From assembly GCF_001625215.2 (NCBI RefSeq), contig NC_030384.2, positions 37,606,390 to 37,670,389 on the forward strand: a stretch of DNA of 64,000 bases, in the 5' to 3' direction. Each line of letters begins with the position of its first letter. The first letter of the stretch is position 1. Under the pieces are notes generated by a model, which saw nothing but the letters and a program-made list of their open reading frames with translations, searched no databases and was not told where the DNA came from. Shown piece after piece: positions 12,631-24,172 of this stretch. Made by a program: the position numbers and the translations under genes. The stretch is from Daucus carota subsp. sativus (taxonomy: Eukaryota > Streptophyta > Magnoliopsida > Apiales > Apiaceae).

Positions 12631-12870
12631 GTCCTATTTGGAAATTAGCGGTTCGTGGATTGAATTATATGTTTTGAGTAACTGATTGAAATAGATGTTT
12701 TGACTAATAGATTGAATTAGCGATTTCTCGCAAAACTGTTTGATAAATAGCTGATTGATTAGCTTATTCTGACACAAACCAAAACCTCCGACTCAAAAAA
12801 ACTCAATGTAACTTTTTCAAAATTAGTTTTTTATCCAAACATCTATTTCAATCCGTTAACTACCAAACAC
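12631..12870. mobile_element. MITE, family A copy 1
   Basis: About 240 bp with inverted ends: TTTGGAAATTAGCGGTTCGT then GGATTGAA on the left, and TTTCAATCCGTTAACTACC then AAACA on the right. It contains internal repeats of GATTGAAATAGATGTTTTGA. The same element occurs at about 62045-62287. Superfamily not determined because no clear target duplication is visible. Confidence 0.7.
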
Positions 12871-13370
12871 TAATATCAACGTATTGCTTTATAGTCTATG
12901 CACAACCACTTTTTAATTGGAATATGAATATTTAGCGATTTCAATTTTATTAATAATGATCATCTCATTCTCAAACAAAAAATTTTATCAAATTTTTTTC
13001 CGATCCAAATAAAAGTTAACTAATATGTACTAGTAGTTGTTAATGTCTGCCTGACATGATTAAAAAATTCTATCGACTTTAAACCAGCTAATAAAAACAA
13101 ATTTAAATTCTATAATCACTTACAACCGGATTTCCAATTAACTTATTTGGCAAAGGTCTAACATGTTTTTTTAATCATTCTAATTTTACATCATTTAAAT
13201 TTGAATTCCTGGTTTTTCTAATAAACAAACATTAAAAGAGTTGACTAATTGAACGTCACCACTTTCCCTATCCCTCGTAAAATAAATAACTCTACCTTCC
13301 TTTAGCAGAAACCATAACTCTCCTGATTCTCATTTCTATTCAAACGATTTTAAAACAACTACTCCTCTCC
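12871..13370 (+). promoter_or_regulatory. Upstream region of the U-box gene
   Basis: AT-rich spacer then a pyrimidine-rich leader just before the U-box ATG. AAAATAAATAACT at about 13277 could serve as a TATA element, but this is weak. Confidence 0.3.
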
Positions 13371-14621
13371 ATGGCTCGCCACAAGAACGAGCTATACGTC
13401 ACCGTTCCGAGCCTCTTCCGGTGCCCTATCTCAATGGACGTCATGAAATCTCCGGTAAGTCTCTGCACCGGCGTCACCTACGACCGTTCCAGCATCACCA
13501 CCTGGCTCAATTCAGGCCACAATACCTGTCCCGCCACCGCTCAAATCCTTCAGTCAACTGATATCATCCCTAATCTGACTCTCCGTAGTCTCATTCGCTG
13601 CTGGAATAACTCGCTCCTGGTTCTCCCTGACTCCCCTGCCGCGCACAATCGGCAATCGGAATCGATCGCTTTCTCGCCTGTAGAACAGAAACAGATACTC
13701 GAATCGCTTAAAAACGTTGTTAATGGAAATTCGGAGTGTTATTCGAGCTCTGTATCGGTAATTCTCGAATTCGCGGTGTTTTCGGAGGAGAATCTCGAGA
13801 TTGTTTTGAATTATGATGGATTCGTGACTGCGATTGTGGAGATTTTCGACAAATTCGCTGAAATCGAAGTTCTGGAGTTGGTGATTTTACTGTTTGAGTT
13901 TGTTATTTTCGAAAGTAGAGAGAAACAGAAGCTGATTGTTGAGCTTCATCGATGCTCTCTGTCTCCGTTCGATAAAATTCTTCGAAGAGGCAAGCTCAAT
14001 TCACGGATCAGTGCCGCGAAAGTTCTAGAATCAATGTCGATGAACGAAGAAACTAGAAACAAAATTAAACAACACGAGAATTTACTCGCTGAATTGTGTA
14101 AATTTTTAAGCTCCGAAACTGATCGGAAAGCGATCGACGCCGCTCTATCGGCATTGATTGCGGTCACATCCTCGAAATTCGTGAAAACCGAGTTAATCCG
14201 GTTCGGCATCGTTCGAACCGGAGCTCAAATCCTCTCCAGTGCAGACCAGACCGGGCCGATCATCGAGAAAACGATGAAATTGCTAGAAATAGTCTCGACT
14301 TGTACGGAAGGGCGAAGTGCAATAAGCGAAGATACAAAATGCGTATCAGCAATAACTGATAAATTGATGAAAGTGTCCGATACCGCGACGGAGCACGGTA
14401 TCGGAGTAATCCACAGCGTTTGTTATTTGAGCCGTGATCGGACGGCCAGGGACGCGGCAATGAGAAGCAATGGATTGACGAAAGTGCTGTTGGTGATGCA
14501 GAGTGATTGCTCCGGGAGAGTGAAGCAAATGTGTGGCGAGTTGGTGAAAGTGTTCCGAGTCAACTCGAAGTCGTGTTTGGCGAGTTACGAGACTCGGATG
14601 AGTCATATTACCCCGTATTGA
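13371..14621 (+). CDS. U-box E3 ubiquitin ligase, PUB25/26/27 type
   Basis: Single-exon gene of 416 residues; the ATG sits in a good CCATGG context. The U-box occupies residues about 13-88 (FRCPISMDVMKSPVSLCTGV, YDRSSITTWL, CPAT, NLTLRSLIRCW). The rest is helical ARM-like repeat sequence (for example LLAELCKFLS, IDAALSALIAVTS). Length and the SPVSLCTGVTYDR motif match the plant PUB25/26/27 clade (about 420 residues), cytosolic RING-like ligases that ubiquitinate immune and cold-signalling targets in Arabidopsis. Typically, the U-box recruits E2 and the ARM repeats bind substrate. No frameshift or odd feature. The next gene is convergent. Clade assignment is from remembered motifs, not a tree. 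Confidence 0.95.
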   Translation: MARHKNELYVTVPSLFRCPISMDVMKSPVSLCTGVTYDRSSITTWLNSGHNTCPATAQILQSTDIIPNLTLRSLIRCWNNSLLVLPDSPAAHNRQSESIAFSPVEQKQILESLKNVVNGNSECYSSSVSVILEFAVFSEENLEIVLNYDGFVTAIVEIFDKFAEIEVLELVILLFEFVIFESREKQKLIVELHRCSLSPFDKILRRGKLNSRISAAKVLESMSMNEETRNKIKQHENLLAELCKFLSSETDRKAIDAALSALIAVTSSKFVKTELIRFGIVRTGAQILSSADQTGPIIEKTMKLLEIVSTCTEGRSAISEDTKCVSAITDKLMKVSDTATEHGIGVIHSVCYLSRDRTARDAAMRSNGLTKVLLVMQSDCSGRVKQMCGELVKVFRVNSKSCLASYETRMSHITPY

Positions 14622-16618
14622 CTCGGTTGGTTGGTGATGGTGTTGAATAGTGAGTTGGTGATGAAATTAAGTATTTTTGGGAGTATTGTTTGTTTGACCA
14701 AAATTTGTTGTAGCTGTTATTATTTGACCAAAGAGAAGTAGAGATATCTAGATGTATATCCAAATTCAAAAGTGAATTTGTGTTTGACAATTCAAGAGAT
14801 TCATTCAAAGTAGAGTTACTTGTTCATCAGCATTTTGCTTTCTATTATGTCCTCTCCTCTACAAATATTAATCGACCTACTTTGTTCCATGTTCACAACG
14901 AACAAGTTTTAAACAATCAAAATTTTTTGCTAATAATATTTGACAAAAGAATTTGAAAGTTGCAAAAAAAATTTGGTAATAAGATATGATCATATATACA
15001 ACCTCGTTTCCAACTCCACTAATCAGAAAATCTTCGACCAACGTTACAACCTTATACTATTTTAACCATACTTTCGAAAATAAATTGAAATTCTTTACAT
15101 TCAATTCGCAGGTACAAATACAAATCTCGCTATTCGCATGTAAGTGCTGATTCAATGCAAGTTCTTCCTAGTTAAAAAAATCACTACATATAAAAAAACT
15201 CTATTGGCCGGTCGATATAAAGTTACGGACATGTTAAAACTTAAAAGCTGTCATCCAAAGAATATTAATCTATCAAGTTTGGCTCCTAAAATAAAATCTC
15301 AAACTATGTTGCAACTCATAATTATAACTTGTAGGGTCGGCCCCTCAAAAATATAAGATCCGATAATCCGATATCTGGTATATGCAGTTCGTGTGGGGAA
15401 TAAATTTCTTGACGTTTTGCAGTTGTCTTGCCAAAACACATGAATTACAAAGCTACACTGTTTTGACCAATGGACATGCCCCATGATTATTTATAAAGCC
15501 TACCATAGACCAGTTCATCCATACGCAAGTATACAAACAGTATCGGACAATCACAAAATGCTTATGTACAAGTAGAAGCAATCAAGAAACTCCGCCCAGC
15601 CACACCAATGTAACATTAATTTACAGGTATAAACTGTTACAGGGGCCTAAAGTTGACTATGCATACACTGTTACAGGGAGGCTGAAAGGGACGGGGAATC
15701 GAAAGAACAATTAAACTATTAACCGATCTTCTATAAAGAAAAGATAGAAACATGCCAAAACAAAGGATATAGCCGCGGGATTATATGTAATTATCGGTAC
15801 AAGTAACATCACTTATCCTGTTACTAAAACTGATTATCTCGTAAAATGTAACCTTGTCGTACTTGATGATGGACATACAAGATTTTTACAAAATTGTTTC
15901 ATAGAAATAACACCAACAAGTGTTAAAAATACATGTAACGTCTATGCCAGGAAAATCATACTCAAAGCAGACTGCAAAAGTAATAGTGACCTAATCTGAT
16001 GAAGGTTGTGTTAGACATTCTAATGGTTGGAGGCATTGAAAGAATTAGGTTACAAAGTAATCTTGAAATGTAAATTTGACTCTAAAATTTTATGAAAATT
16101 AGTTCAAAACTCCTCTATCCATGTAACCATCTAGCTCAGATCTTGTTTAACCCACTGCATATATAGCAAATACCTCAAACTTGTGAAGGAAATGGGCGCT
16201 TTTAGATTTTTCATCGGATACCACACCCAAATCAATAAGCCAGAACAGCAATCAACAAAGAAATTTGGTAACAGTCCAGGATCATTCACGCATTCAAATG
16301 GTAACCAGAAATCTTCTTAAAAGAGGACTTAAACAAGAGAACATAGTCGAATAACAGCACAAGCGTACCAAGTCTGAAACACTAAACTGGCAGAACAGTT
16401 TTGTATCATTCAAATTGATAGTTAAATGAGATGAGCATCAGTTTGACCAACTCCATTGACGCTCGAAAAACTTCGTTATGACAGCTGAAATGATAAAACA
16501 TATTGTGTTAAACTTGTCGCCTATCCAAAAATAAATAAATAAAGCACGTGTAAAAGAAAAGAATATCAATGATACATCAGGTAGCAAAGGCATACCAAAT
16601 ATTACGGGAACCAGTTCA
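14622..16618. other. Convergent intergenic region and RZ-1 3' UTR
   Basis: Lies between the stops of the plus-strand U-box gene and the minus-strand RZ-1 gene. The left few hundred bases are likely the U-box 3' UTR and the right part the RZ-1 3' UTR. A possible 3'-UTR intron donor (TTTGGTATGCC on the minus strand) lies near 16595. No other gene seen. Confidence 0.45.
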
Positions 16619-19043
16619 TCAACGGTAACCTCCTCCAGGGCGATCATATGGACCAGAACGATCACGACTATAGCCTGATCCTCCGCGACTACCACCGTCC
16701 CTGTTGCGGCCTCCATAGCGATCACCACTACGTTCAGGGCCATGGCGACTGCCACCCCCACCACCACCTCCATACCTGTCATCCCTTCTGTCATCTCTTC
16801 CACCATATCTACCCCTTGAACCATCACCAGATGGACACTCCCTGGCAAAATGCCCAGGTTTGCCACATTTATAGCAGTCTCCACCAGATCCTCGTCCACC
16901 ACCTCCATAATCACGTCCACGATCACGTCCACTGTCTCGACCACCATCACGGTCTCGACCGCCATCTCTATCTCTACCAGAACCTGGCTGAGCTTTATCT
17001 ACTGAAATAGACCGTCCACCTAAATCTATCCCATTCATAGATTCGATTGCATCTTCCATTGCCTTTTCTTCGTCAAAAGAAACAAATCCAAACCCCCGAG
17101 ACCGTCCAGATGACTTGTCCATGACAACCTAGAAAAGTTAAATGTCAATCTTTTTTCTTTTTTGACTAATTAGTAGGCTTATATGCCTTACAAATTAGTA
17201 TTCTGTTCTAATAAATCTCAGGGTGAGTGAAAATCAAACCCAGAATTTGGGATGACAGCGGACAGGAGATAAACCTTTACACCCAGGCTATCGTATCATG
17301 CTCAAATTTAAGGGTAAATTGATTAAATGCCATGAACAAAAATCATAATAAAGGGTTCGAAAGTAGGTAGTGGTTTTTACTAATCTGCTCACATGCCTAA
17401 ACTATATATGACATTAAAGCTGAAATCAACGTGAAATGCTAGAGTTTTATGCTACAAGTGAACTGCACAACTGGGTACATGATAAATTAGTATGAGTCCT
17501 GCTCCAGAACCAAGTGTTAAGGCTAAACCCTAACTATGACACCGCAGCAAACGTAATTATCCGATTCAGTCAGTATAACATTTGCTAAAAAGATCATTGT
17601 TAACTGGTAGATAAATTTCATATCTACCTCTATTTGTTATAAGATGGTCGAATGCATTTCAAACAAATGAAGTTCTTCAAGATAAGTTTTGATATTGACA
17701 AATTTTCTTTACTACTCTAGATGACTACTATATTAACATATTCAAAACCTTTAAATGACTCTACTAACTTGCATCCTGTCAAGTGTCAAGTCATAGTGAG
17801 TGCATCTAATAATAATAACAAATAAATTGCACTTTGTAAATCTTGTACACATTTTTGCAAATTAGTGGGCATGATTTTTAGAAAGCTCACATGGCTCCAC
17901 AATAAAACTCCCACCACAACATAACCTTTACATCAAATTACTTGTACAGTGTAAAAAATTTGTGGTATTTTTGCGTTCTAAAGCTATTGTTTCTCTTGTA
18001 AAAACATTAAGCAGGCATTAACGCCTAAAAAGCTTTTTGCCCAGACTTCAGCTAGTGCAAAGTGTCTTTGAATCCCAAGTCAACAAACAAAATCAACAAT
18101 TTCCATTATGTAAAGAAACAGTAGCTACAGGACATAACATTAGTTCAAACAGACGGAGTCTGACCCGTAGAAAGGTAGAGCAACTACACCAGTCAAATGT
18201 CTCACTAGACGATGCTAGATAAAGCTTATACCAGTTGAGCAGATATAATTTTTTTTTACTCTGTCTTCAGGACTAATACCTTGGGCTAGGCTTTTAAACA
18301 GTCCACTTGTTACATATGGAATATAATGTGCACTTGACAATTGACATGGTTCAACTCATGTGCCAGTCCACAAATTCTATAGTAATAGTACCTAACTCGA
18401 TATTAGATTTAGGTTTCAAATTGCAAGACAATGATAGGAACATGTGGTTAACAATTGTACAATCACTTGTTTGAAAACCAAATTGTGTAGCTATATATGG
18501 TGGAACATAATATTCTCCATAATCAAGCCATGCTTGATATGTTAGGAATTCGAGTTTAAAGTTTGGGATGGAAACAAAATAGTAAAGATGATAATAAAAT
18601 CAGATTGTAAAACTTAGCTACTAACATGGTAACATATGTAATGCAATCTAGTTGCTCTATGATAAATCAGATCACAAAATTTAATAAAAGCATAAATTAC
18701 AGGTACACAGTAGACAGTGTACTCTAATATTAACAGGTACACAATAGAAAGTCTACTCTAATATTAAATGATACACACAAAAATTAACGTGAAGATACAG
18801 AAGAACTGTAGCGCTCATATTGGATAGCATCACCGTAGTATTGGAAAGCAATGCTGAAGACCCGAAGTAGAAAACTATAAAACCCAATATAGGAAGATAA
18901 AGAACAGATATGCATAAAAGCAGCATGAATACCTTTGCATCAAGAAGGCGACCAAACTTTTTAAAAGCATCCTTCAAGTCTCTGTCAGATGTTGACCAAG
19001 AGAGATTCCCAATGAAACAACGAAATTCTTCCTGCTCAGCCAT
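16619..19043 (-). CDS. Glycine-rich RNA-binding protein RZ-1 type (RRM + CCHC)
   Basis: Two coding exons: 18933-19043 (ATG at 19043) and 16619-17128 (TGA at 16619-16621), joined in phase 0 by a GT-AG intron, giving 206 residues. The RRM spans residues about 7-82, with RNP2 CFIGNL and RNP1 RGFGFVSF (48-55). A Gly/Arg/Asp-rich tract with RDRDGG repeats follows, then one CCHC zinc knuckle [14 protein letters not shown] (C122, C125, H130, C135) and an RGG/DDRYGG-rich tail. This is the domain order of plant RZ-1 proteins (RZ-1A is about 245 residues), nuclear RNA-binding proteins linked to splicing and cold response. A telobox upstream and a long 5'-UTR intron fit a housekeeping RNA-metabolism gene. 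The intron within the RRM falls after DAK, its usual place. Confident of family; subtype A is most likely. Confidence 0.93.
17155..17290 (-). mobile_element. tRNA-derived SINE-like copy in RZ-1 intron
   Basis: About 135 bp, related to the sequence at about 50279-50415. Read on the minus strand it has a degenerate pol III B box (GGGTTTGATTTTC), a shared body (TTTATTAGAACAGA, AAGGCATATAAGCC) and an A-rich tail. It lies in the intron of the RZ-1 gene in the same orientation as the gene. The call depends on the better-preserved second copy. Confidence 0.55.
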
Positions 19044-19049
19044 ATTCAA

Positions 19050-20898
19050 CTGAGGAAAAAAGGTTTAAATTATCACGGCATGTAAAGAACTACACTGAAA
19101 TGAGGCCCAACTCATCTGGAATTATAAACATAGAAGCACTATAAAAGACACACCTTATTATGGAGAAAAAACTTAGTACACTGTACACATTTTTATGACA
19201 ACGATAGTACTATACACAATCGAGAAATAACAACCAAAGAGACAACACCTGTGCAAAGGTACTTCCCAAACACAGTGGAAACACTGAAAATTGAGCTCAG
19301 GCAACGCTGAAATTGAGGAACAATAAAAGTCACAAGTTCCCATCACCTAGTTATACACCCTCATCGTTCCATCACTAGAAATTAGGGTGGCTTAATCATA
19401 GGAACAGGCTCTCAAAAGTCTAAATGACACAATTTCCCCTGCTCACTTTACCTAATTAATTATGGTTGTCAATTGCAATGACTGAGTACACTCTTTTCAT
19501 GACATATATACTCCCTCTGTCCCATAATAAGAGTCGTTTTGACTTTTTACACGTAATTTAAAGTATATAAAAACATACTTTTATATATTATTTTTCAAAT
19601 TTTCTTTTTCTAAATAAAAATTTAACATCTATATTTTTATTCAAAAAAAAAAATTTGAAAAATAATATGTCGAAAGGTGTCTTTTTTACGTCTCAAATTA
19701 CGTGTAAAAAGTCAAAGCGACTCTTATTTTGAGACAGAGGGAGTACAATTATAATATTGAGGGAAAAAATTTACTCAATCATTATCACCCCCTTGCATAC
19801 AGTCACCAGGAGTTTATTTTACTCTGATAATTAACAAGATTTACACATCTTCCTAAGCACATGTGAGATTAATTGCCAAACAAGGACATCTATTATATAT
19901 ATTACGGATGCAGATCCTTATTCCCAGGGCTAGAAGTACTTTAATCTCTATTACAGCCCTCTACTAAAAAATTCTTCTGCACTTCAAAATATCTCTTTCC
20001 AGATCCAATTTACATATCGAATTAGTACCATCCATAGATGCAGGGTAAAGTTGTAATGAAGACGTGCTTGTTTGCACTGAAACATTTGACAAGAAACTGT
20101 TTTCTAATTTCATAATATGTTTAGTCGGAAAAACAATTCTAAGCAAATCAGGCAAGTGAACAGAAAAACAAATGCTAACAAAATTAGGAAATTAAGCTCT
20201 TTCCGACGCAGATGTAAACACTTACTCAACCGTATTTCCCAAACCAGTCCTGAAATTCTTCTCTCAAACTCTCAATTTTCAGTATTTTCTTCCCCTCATC
20301 TCAAAACCCAATGATTCACTACAGACTACACACACAAACTGATCAATTCCCTTTTTCTGCAACGATATTTGTAAGATGTAACACTTCATTTAACATCAAA
20401 GCGAACCGTCTCCTCAAATAGTCCTGCTTCCTCTTGTATCAATATTTTCACATTTTTAAAATTTTTTAAATTTAAAATTCCCTGTGCATTTAAAGCATAT
20501 TGCTGGATACATAGGTTAATCATCGGTATTTCTCTGAGCAACGCACATTGATGAAATGCCAGGGAGGGACTCTGCGACCCCGAATGTTCTAATTAAGGGT
20601 TTAACCTAAAGGGGCAAACTTTAATAAGGCTGAATGTGTTAAGGTAAGTGTAAATAAGCTTGATTACAATTATACAACTACTAAAAAATTCAAAGCTTTC
20701 AGTCGATTCCTGGATTAGGCGTGCTCAAAATCAAAGGTATTGTCCAACCCAGACAACTAAACATATAGCATACGGAATTATCAAATCGTATATAACAATC
20801 AATCAAACATATAACAGCCAAAAAAAGAGTGTAGAGAGAATTAAGGTGCAGTGCAGATTATAAGAACAGTAATTTAAAGAATCAGAGTAACGAACCTG
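19050..20898 (-). other. Probable 5'-UTR intron of RZ-1
   Basis: About 1.85 kb between the RZ-1 start codon and a likely non-coding first exon (about 20899-21000, with a CTCAG^GTTCGT donor on the minus strand). It contains the Stowaway MITE at 19511-19743. Inferred from the donor, the telobox position and the lack of any other gene. Confidence 0.5.
19511..19743. mobile_element. Stowaway MITE in RZ-1 5'-UTR intron
   Basis: 233 bp with inverted ends CTCCCTCTGTCCCATAATAA and TTATTTTGAGACAGAGGGAG and TA on each side. A long near-perfect palindrome (GAGTCGTTTTGACTTTTTACAC against its complement) lets it fold into a hairpin. Confidence 0.92.
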
Positions 20899-20958
20899 AG
20901 AAAAAGAGAATCGATGAAATTTAATTTGTTTGTTGAATGTATGTGTTTTTGCCAACCC

Positions 20959-20970
20959 AAACCCTAAACC
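20959..20970. promoter_or_regulatory. Telobox (AAACCCTAAACC) at RZ-1 5' end
   Basis: AAACCCTAAACC lies within or just upstream of the predicted first exon of RZ-1. Teloboxes are common in promoters and leaders of plant ribosomal and RNA-binding protein genes. Confidence 0.55.
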
Positions 20971-21144
20971 TGGACCTGGTTTCACTCTACTCGGTTTCTG
21001 TTTCGCGTTTTGTCAGTTGTCACCGAATAGTCGCTCACGCCTCACGGTATTCTAAAGCGATTTTAATAATTTTAAAATATATATACATAATTTATAAATT
21101 TTTATAGATTTTATGTTATTATGATCTTACATGATTTACATATA

Positions 21145-21945
21145 ACTAGTGAAAAAAGCCGCGCTTCGCGGCGGCGTTATAAATTTTAATATGAATCAAT
21201 ATTATAAGAATAAAAAAAGTATTTTTGAGTCATCTTACTAATTAAAGAATATTATAATTAGTATAAAAGTTTGTTTAAGTGGTCATCATGTCCAACACAA
21301 TACTAATAATAAAATTAGTTCGAACCCCCTCCATCAAAGACAATATTAATCCATAATTATTATTTTTATGATAAAATTAAATATTATAATTTAGATCAAA
21401 ATTAGTTTCAGCCGCTCTCTTGTCAAACACAATACTCTTATTGTCAAACACAATACTAATAAAAATTATTCTAATTATGATAAAATTAAAGATTATAATT
21501 GGATAAAAATTATTTTGAACTGTGGTCCCAGTTTAACAAAAAAAATATACTATAATATAAATAAAAAATTATTTTAGCCACTTTCCCGTCAAACATAATA
21601 CTAATGGAAATTTATTACTAATAAAGAAATTTGTTTGGGCCGCCTCCCGTGCCGTCAAACACAATACTAATAAAGAATCATTTATATTATTATAAAATCA
21701 ATATATGATTCCAATTTTATCTGTTAATGATTTTTTTTATGATTCCTAAATAAGAATTATAATTTGAATTATAGTGAATAAAAGCCGCGCTTTGTGACGG
21801 CGTTATAAATTTTGTATAAATTTTGATACGAATTAATATTATAATAACATAAAAATTTATAATCATCTTCCATTTAAACATATCACTAATAAAAAAATAT
21901 TATAATTAGTATAATTTCTACTGATTTTCTGAGTGTAGTTTTTAT
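21145..21945 (-). mobile_element. Helitron remnants in reverse orientation, two 3' ends
   Basis: On the minus strand the sequence ends in a GCCGCG / CGCGGC hairpin (plus 21159-21176) followed by CTAGT (plus 21145-21149), a Helitron 3' terminus. A second, decayed copy of the same 3' end (AAAGCCGCGCTTTGTGACGG) begins at about 21780, so two copies appear to lie in tandem. Between them the word GTCAAACACAATACTAAT recurs about five times. The right boundary is uncertain. Confidence 0.6.
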
Positions 21946-23620
21946 GCTCTGTGACTTAGCACCTGATTCCTTTAGGTAGTTTTAATCTAAACAATTACAC
22001 AAATACATTGAAGTCGACACTTGATTTTGCTCATTAATTGAGAAAAAAAAAATATTCAAACTACAAAAATCTAACAAACAGGGACTCAGGCAAAACGAAA
22101 CAAACTCGAGACAGAAACCAACTGCAAAAATAAACAACTACTTGACTCAATATACAGGAAGATCTAAGCAAGCAAATTTGGGGAAAAGTGAAGGCTTTAT
22201 TTACCTCGCTGTAAAAATAACAGAAGAGCCAGACAAATAAGAATGATGGTGAATAGTAGTTTAGATTTGAAGCTGCGACCAGCTTGGTCTTTTTGTATCT
22301 AGCTTCAGGAATATACTTCTACTTCTATTGCTGTATCATGGATGTCTCATTAATTAATGTCGATACCTGTATAATATTATATTCATATATAGTTAAAAAT
22401 AAGAATTCTATTATCTTTATGATTCTTTTTTTAGATGGTAGGGTATTATCTTTAGAATAGGATAAATAAATCACTTGTATTACTCTTAAATAATAAAACA
22501 CTTGTATTACTCTTAGAATTCTTGAACCTGATTTTTTTGGATTATAGTTATATTTTCTCTCCGAGATTTAAGAAAAATTATAAGACTGAATCGAGTATAT
22601 ATATATTGATACTGAAGATTTTTTAGAATTTAAATTTAATATTCTGAAATTTGATATATTCTAATAATATTTTAAAAAATACATAAATTTAGAATATACT
22701 GAACAATTTCATAAAATTTATTATTTTATGAGGTACAAAAAAATTATCAACAATTAGATATTCTTATATTTTAATCATTGTTAACTAATTTTATCCATCC
22801 GTTTTTTAGATATAATTTAACATTCTGACCGAATATCATCACATTTTGTTGAGTAATATATAATCTTAATTGAATATTCTAGCATTCTATTGCATTTTTC
22901 AAATATCAAGTTGAATATATCCCTCTTCATCGTGCCCAATGAAGTTATCATTTGAGTTATCGACCAAAATTGTGACCCTATACAAATTTCATCACTAAAT
23001 CAAAATAAACACTTACAATCAACAAGGGAAAACAAATCTCTCACCAATGAGAGAAAGCAACCTTAAAATCCAAGCCACTGAAAACAAATCAAAATAAAAA
23101 ATTACATCTAATAACCGAACCACAAGATAGGCGATTAACTTTTAAATCCGATAAACTCCATTTGAATCGAACAAAAACGTAAATCAGAAGCGCTGATGAA
23201 TTAAATATAGAAAAACAAACCAAACATAGTCGAAAGGATAGAAAGTCTTCCCGAGGAGGAAGATTATTGAAGAAAACGGATGAAATAAAACAAATACAAT
23301 AATTTGGGTCTTTCCACCGGTGAAAATCGATGGAAGCCCCTCAAATAATGGAGGCCGCTACTCCAAGAAACATAAATAATTTTAAGATTTTTGAGGGAGA
23401 AGGAAAACCTAAATTTAAAACATTTTTAAATTTATCAAACTAGGTTTTGGATGCGATCATGGTGGGATAATTTCAATTCACTCCATATCGTTTAAAATAA
23501 AAACTGATAGACAACAACTTATCTTGGTAACGTCCTCAAATTTTTTAAACGACTTTTTAATTTATTTCAAGTTTTAATATTATAAAATGATAAAATCTCC
23601 ATACCGCATTTAAAATTTCA
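21946..23620. other. AT-rich spacer, no gene seen
   Basis: No supported coding frame, RNA gene or clean transposon ends. Bases 22900-23450 look like decayed repeat DNA with frequent stops. Confidence 0.45.
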
Positions 23621-23630
23621 GCATCAAAGT

Positions 23631-23980
23631 AGTGTTCTAAAAATCTCCGATTAATCCTCTGCAAGGTCGGCCATCGATTCGATTTTTGAAATCCGATTAA
23701 TCCTTATATATATTTCATAATCGAAGTATATGTGATAAATTATTAAAATTAAAATACTATATTACTTTAAATATAAATAATTATAGAGTTTATGGATATA
23801 ATAAATATATTAGTTACTAAATAACTAATATAATAATAACTAAATATTATATAATATTTTAATATTAAAATAAAATCAATTTTAACTTCGATTAATCCTT
23901 CCGATTAATCCCCGATTTCCGATTAATCCTTGAATTGGTACGTAAACCGATTAGGTCCGATTCCCGATTTCTATAACACT
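23631..23980. mobile_element. Mutator-like MITE, CGATTAATC family, copy 1
   Basis: 350 bp. Inverted ends: AGTGTTCTAAAAATCTCCGA on the left and TCCCGATTTCTATAACACT on the right. Flanks GCATCAAAGT (23621-23630) and CCGTCAAAGT (23981-23990) match at 8 of 10 bases, fitting the 9-10 bp duplication of Mutator-like elements. Subterminal regions carry repeated CCGATTAATCC words. A second copy with a perfect 9-bp duplication lies at 48144-48325. Confidence 0.75.
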
Positions 23981-24172
23981 CCGTCAAAGTGGTTATCATC
24001 ATATGCTAAAATGTAAAATTTCCTATCCGAGCAATTCAACCTTCAAATGTATGCATCCTATTGAAGCACGTCCTCAGACCTCAGCCCCCACCTCTGTACA
24101 AACAATAAACACCTACCTATACACATTCTCAAGCATGCTCTGAACTTGAAAACCCAATTCATTTCATTTACA

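Noticed and set aside
13946-14606. Minus-strand frames opposite the U-box gene
   Set aside because: Antisense shadows of a clear single-exon gene.
16438-16965. 175-codon minus-strand frame rich in Val, Met and Glu
   Set aside because: Out-of-frame shadow of the RZ-1 Gly/Arg-rich exon.
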